A stretch of 64,000 bases of DNA from Adineta steineri. Its lineage: Eukaryota; Rotifera; Eurotatoria; Adinetida; Adinetidae. The notes beneath the pieces are model-generated. The model saw only the letters and a list, made by a program, of their open reading frames with translations. It was not told the DNA's origin and made no database searches. The DNA is taken from contig CAJNOI010000027.1 in the NCBI GenBank assembly GCA_905250115.1, positions 667,163-731,162 on the forward strand. Reading direction: 5' to 3'. Positions 12,241-25,036 of the stretch are shown one piece after another (positions within the stretch are counted from its first letter, which is position 1; every line of letters starts with the position of its first letter). Both the position numbers and the translations under genes were made by a program.

Positions 12241-15200
12241 AAATAAAATATTATTTTAATCTATCACACTACTAACAATTCTTATATAAAATACAATAAT
12301 TCAAATAATAATTCTATTCTAGTTGTTTTTTTCCAAAATGATACAAGAATTCTATCTTAATTTAAAGTAATAATTGATGTCAATTTTTTTCTCTTTATTC
12401 TATTTGATTTGTAGAAGAACTCAAACCAGAAAAATACTATTATAGTAAAAAAAAACTACATTTCTCTACCGTAATAAAAAAATCAGTTGTAGATTATGTT
12501 TACAATTAAAATAAATATTTTTTTCTTATTATACGTCGATTACAGTTGAATATCGATAGAAATGTCATCTTGAACTGATTATGGTATAATGTGAATTAGT
12601 TAAATATTGATTCATATTTCTATACTTCAATGATACGAGCTATGTATCGTTTAATGTGAAAATAACAAAAAAAAGATGTGCTTGATGTATTGAGATGATA
12701 TTCTACAAGGTAATACTTGTTATATTCTTTTCTTTCTGGTCAATAATACAATGACACAAACACTGTCCTTTCTTTATTTTTCTGTATTATCGGGTACATT
12801 TGTTTTTTCTTATTTATCGTTGCCCTTTTGTTCGTGTAGTTTATCCTTTGAATATAATTGCAAAGATATAATGTATATGAAAAGATAAAATAATGTTCGA
12901 TGAACGATATTCTTTCGTTTGTATCTTGCTTTCATTATTCACCTATCCTATTGGATTTTATTTCTTTTTTTTCTTTTATACGATTGCTCCTTCACCTCTT
13001 TAATTCATATTCATTGTCAATGAACAATAATGAAACCAAATATTTTTCAATGCGTAGTAAAGAGTTATATTGACTTAAACGATACTTAAAAATATATTTA
13101 TATATGAAAAAGTTCAAATTGACTTTTATACATTTGAAAATAAAACGTCGATTCTTACGATTATATAGTAATTCAAACATTTTTTTTTTGTTATATTACA
13201 TATGAGACTGGTAGAATAGATACGTTTGTTACTGTATACTGATGATAAATCGTTTGAATATCGAAATTTATAATGATCTTGTATATAAAATCGATTTTAA
13301 TAGGATTATAAAAACAATTGATTCTATGTTCACCATATAATATAATCGAAACAAATTTTAACTCGAAAAATTTATAAGATCTAGCCAAAAAAATCATAAC
13401 TTAAGTATCTTAATTGAAAAACTATATTATATACTTTTTAATCAAATTAAGTATTGCTTTTACACTAATTGTTTTCATGTTAACTCATGCTATCAATTAA
13501 TTTTTAATGAAATAGCATAAACGTTTCATACCCATACGAAACATTTTTTTTCTTCAATAAAACTACACATTTTTAAATAAATAATATATTTTATAGTCAA
13601 AAAAACCATAGTATAAACTGAACAATATTATCAGTTAATACCGAAATGATATAGTTATTTAAATTAATATAAATAACACAATTGAATTTATTTTAAATAC
13701 TTTTCTATCGATATTCTTAATTCATATTTATCCTATGCTGTTTTTTTCAAATACACAGTTAAATCATGTGAATATATGAAGTGGAAGATTTGAAGAAAAT
13801 CGGTGATTTTACTCAAAAAAAATACGAGTATATATAACTGGAATGGATAAAGAGAAGAATTTGTCGAGAACTTTCTTCTTTTTATTAAGTTCATGAAGGA
13901 AGATTGACAATAAATCAAGGTACAGAAAGGTCACACAGAAACATAAGTACCTAATGTACGAGAGAGAAAGATATAACTATATAACATATACTTTTTTGTA
14001 TGTCTACATGTGTTTTTCTTTTCACATGATCAAGCACAGGTATGTTGTTCTCATACTGTTCAATCGTATGTTAATATCACTCATACAAGTTGTCGTTAAC
14101 TTAAGTAGGTCGTATATAACAAAAAAATATTTATTCTTCGCATTACCTTATACACTCTTTCATTCATTCATCCAAATAATACAGTAAGATATTATCTGTT
14201 TCAGACACCAATTATTTAATCATTTATATTAGTTTGCTAAAGTATCACAAGCAGATACTCATCTTAACAAAACCTTATGCAATAAATTATCTACCAAATC
14301 TTTAACGTGAGTAAAATGTCGACTTCATCTATTTTCTCCTACTGGTAAAACAAACATATTGTTACATCAAACAAATATTCATCAATATTTTGGTTCTCTA
14401 TGCTCCACATTGCTAAATGTAAGCAATATAACAACAACTCAAGATACTCTTTTACTTATTATTCATGTAATTGCCTCGGTCACCTTTAGTTTATTCAAAT
14501 TTATCTCACTGTGAACAGTTTAGTGTCCGTTGTTACAACTCAAAAACAAGATGCTATACAATGGATCAAGGTAATGTTTTATTTCTGCTTATCTAAAATA
14601 AAAAATAGTCTAAAAACTGCAGCAATGGTATATACAGTGCAAACGATGAATGTTGTGTAACATATCGTTCTATTCTTTATTATTTATCGCTTTTACGTAT
14701 TTAGTATTTACTTCTTCATACAAAATCACAATATTCTAAAATCTAAAGTCATGGTAATTATAATGAAAATGAACAGTATTATTTTGATTGATATATATTA
14801 TACGTATTTAGTATATTTTTTTTGTTGATTCAGGATCATTATCTTCTAAATGATACAGCAATATTTATTATGGCGAAGATCAATTCTTTTATGAATAAAT
14901 ACGCATATTCTTTCAATTGCGTATACTGAATGTATTTGATGCGTACTTCTTGATTCATGATCAGTATATTATAAAGCATATGGTAATGTTATTTAATCTT
15001 CTCTCTACTATTCTTATTGAGTGTATTACTATTTGTTCAAGAAGCAGTTAATAAAAAGAATTCAACAATAAATATTATGGAAAAAAGACATTGTATAATG
15101 AACTATTCTTGATTTTATTAATTCAATATATTATTATTCATAAAAGGTCATCTCAATCCAACGAAATCCAGTAATGGGTATTATGATAAAAATGGACGTT

Positions 15201-17200
15201 ATTGTAAACTGAATCTATGTATTTCTCTTAATTTTTTTATCTAATATATTTATTACGTATTAAAGGTTAGGTTGATCTGAAGAATCCGACAATGGCTATT
15301 ATGGTGAAAAGAAATGGTATTATAAATAAAATTTGCATATTTTTTGATTTTCCTGACTTTAATTATTGAGAGTATCAGAAATCATTAAGGATCAAGTAAC
15401 CTGAAAGAATTCAATAATGACTATAAATTGAATCGGTATCGTTTTGTTTTCAATTTTATTTATTGAATATATACTTATTCTTTTAAGGTCAGATTAATCT
15501 GAAGCATTTAGCAACAACAAATATGTCTACCATCTGAAATTAAACTTTGACTTGAAATAACAAACTACACGTAACTATACTCACTATATTTTTTTTGCTT
15601 ACTATAAACAATATTATTTTATCCTAGTTTATATTAATATCTCATTTTTGTTTATTAGTTCAGAAACAAAAATAGTTTTAGATTCAAAAGTATAGTATTA
15701 TCAAATTTGAATACAACACGCTTTTTTTTGTTGCATAGAATGAGGTGGTTTTTGTTTAGGTGTATGCTGATATTTAAATATGTGCCTTTAAATACTTGAG
15801 TGTGTAGATGTAAATCAAAACCGAATAATCACATCCATTCGTTCGTTTTGTCATTAACACTAACTATTAAATGTTAAATAAAAAACTTAATAATTTAACT
15901 TTATTACAGGAAATTAAAGCTAGAAGCTCACCTAACATTTCGATTGATCTGAAAAATTATCATTTTTATTTTAGATACAAAACTCTATTCTTTCAATCCA
16001 GAAAATTAATATTTAATCAAGAATACTAATGGCAACTATAAATAATAATAGTACATCATTAGAACCAATAGCTTTAACAGATATGTCACGTGAATTTACT
16101 GGTGATATTCATTCTCCAAATGATGTATGGCATATATTAAAAGAAAATCGTGATGTTGATCTTGAATAATTTACTGCTTATATGATTAATATGGATAATA
16201 ATGGACAACTTCGTCAAAAACTTCTTCGTGCTGCTTATTTTTATGTCAAATCAACAATGGGATATGTTTGAACCAAGTGTTTTTGGTTTATCAGATGCTG
16301 AAGCAGGCAGCGTTGATCCATGTCATCGATTACTTATGTTAAAATTTGTTTATTTACTTGATGATGCTGAATATAGTGTTGACAAAATCAATGGCACAAA
16401 AACATCAGTACATATTGGACAATTTCCAACAGATCATGTAATTGTAACAACTCGTATGAAACCTGAACATCGATCAAGATTTTACGGACCTAATAGTTTA
16501 TTATATCATTTTAATTTACATGATCCAAATGTATCATTAGATGTTACTTGTTCGTTATCTTTAGAAGCTTCACATATGGCTGTACAATATCTTCGTAGAA
16601 ATGAAGTTGATATGGCTGTATGTGGTGTCGATCATTTAGAGCCGATGCTAATCGTTATGATGAAGGTAAAGAATTCAATTGGTTAGTTTTCTATTTAGAA
16701 ATAAATTTAAATTTGAATTCTCTAAGTGATGGTCTTGGTCTTTTATTATTAAAACGATTACGTGATGCTGAACGTGATAGAGATCGTATATATTGCATTA
16801 TTCGTGATGTACTTAGTAGTCATGATGGAAATGAAGATAAAACAATTTTTTTATACCACCAGCTGCTGGACAAGAACGTTTATTAGCAAATATTTATTCA
16901 GGAAATAATTTTGATACTCGAAAAATCTTATTTGTTGAAGCACATGGTACAGGTACACCAGTTGGTGATCCAACTGAAGCAAATTGTTTAGTTTGATTTT
17001 TTAATCGATCAAATCTTGATCCACCATTATTATTAGGTTCAATTAAAAGTAATTTAGGGCATACTGAAGGTGCAGCCGATGTTATATCACTTATTAAAGT
17101 TGCTATGTGTATGTATCATCGTGGTATTACAGCAAATATGCAATTTACTTCACTTAATCCAAAAATAGATGCATAAAAATATAATCTACATATTCTTCAA
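12240..17200. repeat. Segmental duplication, copy A
   Basis: Sequence from about 12240 through the PKS start at 16029 and on through the KS region is repeated, in the same orientation, at 59680-64000. Aligned stretches agree at roughly nine bases in ten by eye. The copies differ by indels: copy A carries extra sequence near 13757-13997 and 14220-14440. In the 3.8 kb upstream of the PKS start I see no gene; the ORFs at 12992-13180, 13191-13397, 13733-13918 and 13954-14187 are not kept open in copy B in a way that suggests coding. Confidence 0.8.
14831..15520. repeat. Degenerate ~100-120 bp tandem repeats upstream of PKS copy A
   Basis: A motif of the type AAGGTCAGRTTRATCTGAAG followed by a Pu-rich AACAATGRCTATTATGG block recurs near 14831, 14950, 15145, 15263, 15386 and 15485. 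A T-rich stretch and TTTATTGA-like sequence lie between the units. The units are strongly diverged. The same array is present upstream of PKS copy B. Confidence 0.6.
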
Positions 17201-20200
17201 AATTTTCTACCATTTCCATCTCTTCCAAATAATGAAAAAATAGCTATAGGTGTTAATTCATTTGGAATGGATGGTACAACGACACATGCTATTATTGAAG
17301 AATATCAATCAAATAAAAACACATCAATTGTAAATGGTTATATCAATGGATATCACATTAAAAGTAAACAATATTTCACTTTTATTTTTTCAAGTAAGTT
17401 CTTAATTTCTTTTCATTCATTAAATAATTTATTTCTCTTATTCAGTAAAAAGTCGTCAATATCTTAATGATCAATTAATGATATAGATGATGATGATGAT
17501 CAAGCTTTTCTTCAACGTATATCTCAATAACTTCTTCTTAAAAGAACTATTAGTTATACACATTCAGCAATCTTGATTTTTCTCAATCATCAACAATCAC
17601 AAGAACAAATTAATGCTTTTCTTACTGAACAAGCATCACCAGGCCTTTCAATCATATCACGTCCAACAAGACCATTAGAACAGAAAATATGTTTTGTTTT
17701 TACTGGACAAGGTCCACAATGGTGGGCTATGGGTACACAATTATATGAAAGTGAACCTTTATTTAATAAATGGATTAATTTAATTGATACAGAAATGACA
17801 AAAATTAATAATGGTGAATGGAGATTATAAGAATTAATTGAAAGGAAAAATGAACAAGACTCTCGTATTAATGATACAAATATTGCTCAACCAACATTAT
17901 TTGCTATACAAGTTGCATTAGCAGTTTTACTTGTTTCATAGAATATTTATCCATCATCTATTATATCACATAGTGCTGGCGATCAAGCAGCTGCTTTTGT
18001 TGCTGACTGTTTAAGTTTAGAAGAAACTGTTCGTATGTTAGCTGTTTCAATGAGTGAAGAAGAAGTAGAAAATAAACTCCTTAACGGTATTGAACATTTG
18101 GCTTGTATTGCTGTTGTTAATAGTCCTCGTCTAGTAACAATAAGTGGTGATGAAAAAACTATTGATGAAATACAACAAATTCTTTCAATCTCATATCCAA
18201 ATATACTTAAAGCATGTGTTCGTATTGAAAATGCATTTCATTTTTCATCATTGAAAGATATTCGAGAATTTCCAATACAAGATCAAAAACAAATATTTAA
18301 TCCAATATGTGCACAAGCAAAATGTTATTCAAGTGTTATTGGTGAACAAATGAATGATAATATACCAGCTGATGGTCAATATTGGTGGTCAAATGTAAGA
18401 CAAGCTGTAAGATTTTATAATGCTATAACAGCAATTTTGAAAGATGAAGCAGCAAATGTTTTTCTTGAAATTTCACCACATCCAGTTTTAGCTATATCTA
18501 TCCGTGAATGTTATGAATTAACAAATCAACAATAATCATCACCACTTATTCTTCCAACATTAAAAAGAAAAGAAAATGAGCAAATAACATTACTTCCTAG
18601 TTTAACACAACTTTCAATATCATCTCATGTATGGCAACAATATTTTCATACTCGTCAAATTTTATCAGTTAAAAATTGCGAAGAATATTTTGATAATTTT
18701 CCATTATATAAATTTCATTTGAGTCCATGTTGGTATGAATCAAAAGATTCACCTATACAACGTTTAGCTAATCGTATTCAGACTCATCCATTACTTGGTA
18801 TTCGTCAATTAAATGAAAAAACAAGTGCAACATGGAAAAGTCTTATTAATATTAATTTACCACAACATGCTTTTTCAAAAGATCATAAAATTCAAGATGC
18901 AATTCTTTTCCCGGCTGTTGCTTATCTTGAACTTGCAACAGCTGCTTGTCAACAATTACTTTCATCAAAAGAAGATGATCAACAACAACAACCAACAATT
19001 ATTTTTGAAGATATTAATTTTACTAAAGCACTTATTCTTAATGAACATGAATTAACAGAAGTATTTACACAAGTAATTATGCCAATGCGTAAATGGTATA
19101 TTATATTTTGTAATTAAGATAATCTTAATAAATATTCATTAAATCAATTTGCTTTACATGTCCAAGGTAAAATTGAAATAGATTTTAAAGAACAAAACTC
19201 AATAACAATACCTAATACATGAACAACACAACATATACCAAGTGCTTATGAACATCTTTCTACACGTGTTTATCAATATGGATCTAGTTTCGCAAAACTA
19301 AAAACATAACGTGGTACTTCAACTACAATTATATCTCAATTATCAAATGATAATAATATCTTATTATTTACTTCATCCATATCTAGTTATAGTACCAGGC
19401 ATTGAAACAACATTTCTTCCAGTACGGATTCAAAAAATTTATTTATTCAAGTAAAACAAAAGCAAAGATGAATCAATCAACAAATGTCGAAGTACGTGGA
19501 ATCTATCATGATAATATATGTGGTATAGGTCAAGAAGAAATATATAATCTTGATTTATGGATGTTTCTAATGAATAATAAAATAGAAGAACCAGTATTTA
19601 CATTTGAAAGTATTGTTATTCAACAAGTTCAAGGTGTACAGTCTGGTCGATGGTCAATGGAAAAAACAATTTATGACAAATTAAATCTAACAACTGATTT
19701 ACCTAATACTGATCATAAAACATATTTAAATACAATTGTAAAAGATTATTGTATGAAAAGAGTATGAACTGATTCACCAATAATAAAAGATATATCACAT
19801 TTATTTCCATCATCAACAAATTATTCTTAATAATCAACTTAATTCTATTAGTAATCAAGATTTAATTGAATCAATAGAACCATTTAATGAATTAGCTGCT
19901 TATTATGCTCAAATAGCAATTAAAGATCTTGATTTAAATCAACAACATCATCCATTATTAAATGCATGTCGTTCTCTTGCTTCAACTTTACATGAATAAG
20001 TAACATGGCATTCAACACATCTTCGTCTTATTCAATTAATTGAACGTTTTCCTCGTTTAAAACCATTTTTAATAATATTAAATAAATATGGTTTACATTT
20101 AAAAGATATTCTTAGTGGAGAAAAAAAATGGTTTAGATATATTTCTTGGTGATGATGAAATTGAACAAATTTTTCATTCTATTTGTCAATATTTACAATT

Positions 20201-21440
20201 ACAATATGAACAACAACAAACTAAAGATAATTCATTTCAGAATTATCGATTACGTATATTTTGGTTAACTGATAGTGATTGTTCAGATGTTTTATCTATT
20301 CTTGATCTTCCTCTTAATTTATCACAACAAACAGGTTTATTAATTGATTTACATTGTGCAGATTCTGATCCAATACAACTTGCAAATGCTCAACAAACAT
20401 TTAATACACATATAACTAATCAAACAAAAAATTTCTCTATTATTTACGATGAAACAATTGATTTATATGATAGTAAAACACTGGAAAAAATCCCATTCGA
20501 ATCATTTGATATTACATTATCTGCAAATCAACTTCTAGGAAATCAAGATTTGACAAAAAAGAATTCTTTAATTTCTCTTCGTCGTTTACTTGTTCCTAAT
20601 GGTCTTCTTTTATTACTTGAATTAGTTCATATTCCTCTTTATTTTGATCTTATTTTTAGTTGTTCTTATCAATGGTGGTCATCATCTGATGATAATAATC
20701 GTGCATTAAATAATATTCAACAATGGACAACATTATTAGAACAAATCGAAGGATTTAATATTATTGAATCAACAATAAATGAAAATGAACGTACAATAAT
20801 TATTAGTCAAAAAACAATATTAAATGATATATTACAAAGACTTGATGAAAGAAAAAATCAAATATGATTAATATTTACTAAAGATGTTCAAAATAATAAA
20901 AATAATTCATATTCATAATTCAACTTTAGATATGATTTGTTCTGGAATATCAGTTCTATTAACTACTTATAAACAAGTATCTATTACTTTTGCATGGTAA
21001 CTTGATCAAACATTACTTAATGAAAATAATGATGATTTAGCATTTAAACAAAATGAAGAACTTATATATGGAACATTATCACGTATTCTTACAACAATTC
21101 AAAAATCATCTCCACATTTTTATCCATTTGTATATGTTCTTACAGATCATGCTCAATTTAATAATGCTTCGAATCTTAATATAATTGCATCACCATTTAT
21201 TGGTCTTGCACGAAGTTTAATAACTGAATATGAACGAATCGATTAAAACTTATTAATATTCAAACATCATTATATAATAATAATCAATCAACATTTATTC
21301 ATACTTTAGTAGAATATATGATTAATTCAAGATATTCAACTGATACTTGTCAAGTAGTTCTTCGTCTTAATCATACAGATCAAAATCAAATTCAACATTT
21401 AACATGGCATTATGAAATGTTACAAAAATATGTTGATGAT
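16029..21440 (+). pseudogene. Polyketide synthase, decayed copy A (KS-AT-DH-MT-KR start)
   Basis: The start region encodes MATINNNSTSLEPIALT. Domain order: ketosynthase about 16029-17310 with the DVTCSLSL cysteine and both histidine motifs (VEAHGTGTPVGDPTEAN and [10 protein letters not shown]); acyltransferase about 17680-18590 with FTGQGPQWWAMG and a SHSAGD serine; dehydratase about 18780-19750 starting HPLLGIRQL with DHKIQDAILFPAVAYLELA; methyltransferase-like about 19840-20865 with SLRRLLVPNGLLLLLEL; then only the first part of a ketoreductase, about 20930-21430. Short introns are recognisable, for example near 16665-16720 and 17368-17446. The reading frame is broken many times by stops and frame changes, and the catalytic KR and the carrier protein are missing. 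It is a dead gene. Multi-domain reducing PKS genes of this type are known as acquired genes in bdelloids. Confidence 0.85.
20989..21225 (+). repeat. KR-segment direct repeat, left copy
   Basis: Part of the ketoreductase start of PKS copy A, beginning TTTTGCATGG and ending near TCTTGCACGAAGT. A clearly related copy lies at 22611-22834 in the same orientation, with the dynein-like fragment between them. Confidence 0.7.
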
Positions 21441-21499
21441 TAATGATGAACAAGAGAAATCTAAATTAGAATTATATATATAAAAAATATTTTTCTTTT

Positions 21500-22520
21500 A
21501 ATTTAAAAAAAACAGATGTTCAATGGTTGGATAAAAATACAAGTGAAAGTACAGCTCGTCTTCTTGCAGCAATGCCTCTTTCAATTCGATGAACAAATCA
21601 AAATCATACACAGAAACTATCACATATTAATAGTCATACATTTACGAAATTTGTTGAACAGTAATTGAAAATGAAGCACATTTATTCGAATTCGAAAAAA
21701 AGAAAGTTTTTTTCATTTAGATTTGTAAAACTAATCAATGAAAAATCATCAAATGTTCATGAAAATCATTGTGATGTTCAACATCTTCTTGAACAAATTC
21801 AATATCAACATAAAATATCAATTAAATTAGAAAAATGAATTATAACAAGAAAAAACTGTACTTGAAGAAAGACTTAGAGTATAAAATTCTCGTATTAAAA
21901 TTTTGATATAAAATCTCAAGTTTGTTTTAGAGTATTGTACGTATGTTAGTTCAAACAGGTCAAGATATGGTTACAACGCAACAACAAATTCGTGCTCATA
22001 AATCTCAAACAAGATGAACAGTTTAATTAAAATGATTATTACCTGAATATGAATTAATACAAGAAAAAAATCTTTATAAATGTTTAGCTATTGCAACTGA
22101 TGCAACAAAATTAATCGAAACACTTGATATGAAATCATTATAAGATTTAAGATTAGTTACTAAAGCAGAAAAACCAGTTGAAGATACATTAGTTGCTATT
22201 ATTATGATTTGTAAGTTTAGAATATTTTTCATTTTTCTACTTTTTCGGAATTTTATATTAAAATAGTAAAATCTCTAACAGCTGATATAACATGGCAAAA
22301 AGGTGTGAAAAGACAATTAGCTAATCTTGATAGATTTATTGAAGAAATTCAATTATTTGATAAAATTAATTTAACAGAAGAAGATATTAATTTAATTACT
22401 GCAAATTATTGATAAAGTTCAACTTGAAAATACATCACTTAATCAAACATCTTATGATAATGCTGTTTTAAGTCTTTACAAATGGGTTAAACGAGTTTTA
22501 TAGTTAGTTATTGGAAAAAA
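21500..22520 (+). pseudogene. Dynein heavy-chain-like fragment (stalk region)
   Basis: The best-preserved part, about 22100-22510, reads like the segment around the microtubule-binding stalk of dynein heavy chains: a basic DLRLVTKAEKPVEDTLVAI stretch, then after a retained ~65-bp intron (about 22213-22269) ADITWQKGVKRQLANLDRFI and EEIQLFDKINLTEEDINLI, and later LSLYKWVKRVL. Several in-frame stops interrupt it. The upstream part (21500-22090) is more degraded and its identity is less sure. Because the intron is kept, this is a piece of genomic DNA and not a retrocopy. It lies between two copies of a PKS KR segment. Confidence 0.55.
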
Positions 22521-22610
22521 ATATTACTATTATTATCTTATACAAATCATCAATCTTTTGATACTTGCAATTCATTCACAGAAATAATTCGTTGCACAAT
22601 TGTACAATGT

Positions 22611-22834
22611 TTTTGCATGGCTACTTGAATAAACATTACTTGATGATAACGATGGTTTAGCATTCAAACAACATGAAGAATTTATGTTCACTATACTATC
22701 TCTCATTCTTTAAACAATTCATACAAAATCTGCTGATTTTTATCCGTTTGTGTTTGTTATCATGCGCATCTTAATATGGGTCCTGATTACAATATAATCA
22801 TGTCACCAATTATTAGTCTTGTGCGAAGTATTAT
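22611..22834 (+). pseudogene. KR-segment direct repeat, right copy (PKS fragment)
   Basis: Repeats 20989-21225 with many differences. Shared landmarks are TTTTGCATGG, ATTTAGCATT-like and TTTTTATCC-TTTGT blocks and the CTTGYRCGAAGT end. It is broken and isolated, and a telomere-like hairpin has interrupted it at its 3' end. Confidence 0.65.
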
Positions 22835-22891
22835 GAGTGGGTGTAACCTTTAACTAGAATCCATCTTCACCCACACCCATCTGCGTCGAAT
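22835..22891. repeat. Telomere-like hairpin, site 5, with flanking direct repeats
   Basis: 57 bp: a G-rich arm (GAGTGGGTGTAACC) and a C-rich arm (CTTCACCCACACCCATCTG). It is bounded on both sides by the identical 10-mer GAAGTATTAT (22825-22834 and 22892-22901). A direct repeat right at the borders is what a target-site duplication would look like. Confidence 0.6.
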
Positions 22892-23066
22892 GAAGTATTA
22901 TTTTTAAAGAAATTTTTCTATTTTGAAGCCAAGAAAATAGAGAAAATTCTAACTCTATCAAATGTTTAAGATCCCTTTTATATAATGATACTGCCTGTAT
23001 AAATCTTTTTGTCGATTAGTTTTAGATTAAGCTTTCAATTTTAATTTTCAACATATTACTTAAAAT

Positions 23067-25036
23067 ATGACAACATCATACTATGTGATCCGTAGTTTAT
23101 TTGATATTGCCCGATTGTATCCTCAAAAGGTAGCAATAGTACTCGACAATCAAGTATGGACTTATAGCGAGTTGATTATGCAAGTGGAACGTGTTGTATA
23201 TCAATTACATCACTTAGGCGTAGTTCAAGGTCAAATAATCTATCAATTTGTCGAACGAAGTTTTGAGATGATATGTGGCTTTTTGGCCATCCTATATATA
23301 GGTGGAGTGTATTGTCCACTAAATCCAATACTGCCGCCTGGTCGTCTCAATATAATTCTCGAACAAATGCAAGGTCGATATGTTTTAATACATGAGAAAG
23401 CACTTAAGCAATTTCCAATAGCAACTGTTCAGCATGTTATTATATTGGATAATATTCTTTCTCCATCACTGGATATCGAAGTCATGAGTGATCTTTCAAT
23501 TTCTAGGGAGTATGGTGCTGCATTTATCATTTTTACTTCAGGCACTACTGGACCACCAAAAGCCGTTGTTCACACACATAGAAGTTTTTCGGCTAGTATT
23601 GCTGCTCTGATTGGATGGGACGTCGGTATGTATACTGTTCGAGATCAGGTTCTTCAAATTGCTGCAAGTTCATGGATTACACATATTTGGGAAATCTTAT
23701 TGACATTAGTCGTTGGTGGTACTCTTGTGCTTCTGCGACAAGGTGGTCTTTTCGATGTGGCCTATTTTTCTCGAACTCTAATGCATCAACAAATAACGAC
23801 ACTACTAATAGGTCCTGCAATAATTCGAGCTCTTACTAATTATATTGAAAATAGCCAACAAACAAAAATATTCGATACTGTACGCCAACTATGTGTGGGA
23901 GGTAATGATAAACTTTTGATCTATTTTTGACATCTTAGTTTTCACTTGCGTTGCATAACCTAGGTGAAGGACTGAAGCCACAACAGTGGACTCAATTTGC
24001 TAATTTGTTAAGTTCTTACAATGTTCAAATTTGTGTTCTATATGGTACGTCTGAAAGTGGTGTAGTTCTTGGATGTCAGTTGTTGAATATCAAAGATACA
24101 GATATTCCTATTGGTTATCCATTACCAACTATTCAATGTTTGCTAATCGATGATAATGGTAAGATTATTAATACTACAGATAATTCACACGAAATTGGTC
24201 AAATTCACATAGGAGGTAAGTAGTACCCATTCCGATCATTTTCTTTTAAATTATATATTCTTTACTAGGACTAACTTTATTTAACTGCTTTTTAAATAAT
24301 CCAGAACTTAGCGGAAGCAGATTTACAGTCATAAACAATCAAGTTTTTATAAAAACAGGTGATTTAGCTAGATACAATGAACAAGGAAAGCTTTTTTATG
24401 TTGAACGTGTTGATTTTCAAATTAAAATACGTGGCCAACGAGTCGAAACAACTGAAATTGAAAATACAATTACGAATTCGTATCCTGGCAAGATTTCCGA
24501 CTGTGTTGTTACTAAACTGGCACGAAATGATGATCTACTTGTTGCTTATGTGGTCTCAAAAGAATCCGATCTCGATACTGAACAAATACAAAATTATTGC
24601 AATAAACATCTACAGCAATACATGGTACCATCGATCTTTGTCTTCTTGAAACAGTTGCCTTTGAATGCGAATGGAAAAGTCGATCGACAGCGTCTTCCAG
24701 TACCTGATATCTCGGTTTTATCGACTAATGCTATAGATCGTCAATATTTAGAACCGAAAAATGAAATGGAAACGTTCGTTCATTCGGTATGGTGTAAGAT
24801 CCTTGGCTGTAATCGAATCTCGACGCGAACAAACTTTTTTAGTATTGGTGGTCATTCTCTTCTGTTTATTCAAATTTATCAATATTATCAAACGTTATTT
24901 AATTTGGATGATGAAGCAATAAATATTCGATCATTCTTTGAACATAATACCATAGCCGAACATGCTCAACTGCTAGAAAATATTAAGATGAATAATATAC
25001 AAACAAAAAAATGGCAGACATTACATATTAATCAAT
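23067..25036 (+). other. NRPS module 1: adenylation A1 and carrier T1
   Basis: A1 covers residues ~1-491: FTSGTTGPPKAV (P-loop), YGTSESGV in place of YGPTE, IKTGDLARYNEQG, QIKIRGQRVE and NANGKVDR. T1 is about residues 514-598, with FFSIGGHSLL and the phosphopantetheine serine near residue 547. In the substrate-pocket segment, where A2-A4 have the usual FD (Asp235 in gramicidin-synthetase numbering), A1 has SSWITHIWE, so that Asp is Ile. Loss of this Asp usually goes with substrates that have no alpha-amino group. The exon plan also differs from the other modules: two of their introns are absent and one extra intron (24216-24304) is present. Confidence 0.8.

Noticed and set aside
12992-14187. 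Four ORFs in the upstream part of duplication copy A
   Set aside because: The frames are not preserved in copy B despite high base similarity, so they are not coding.
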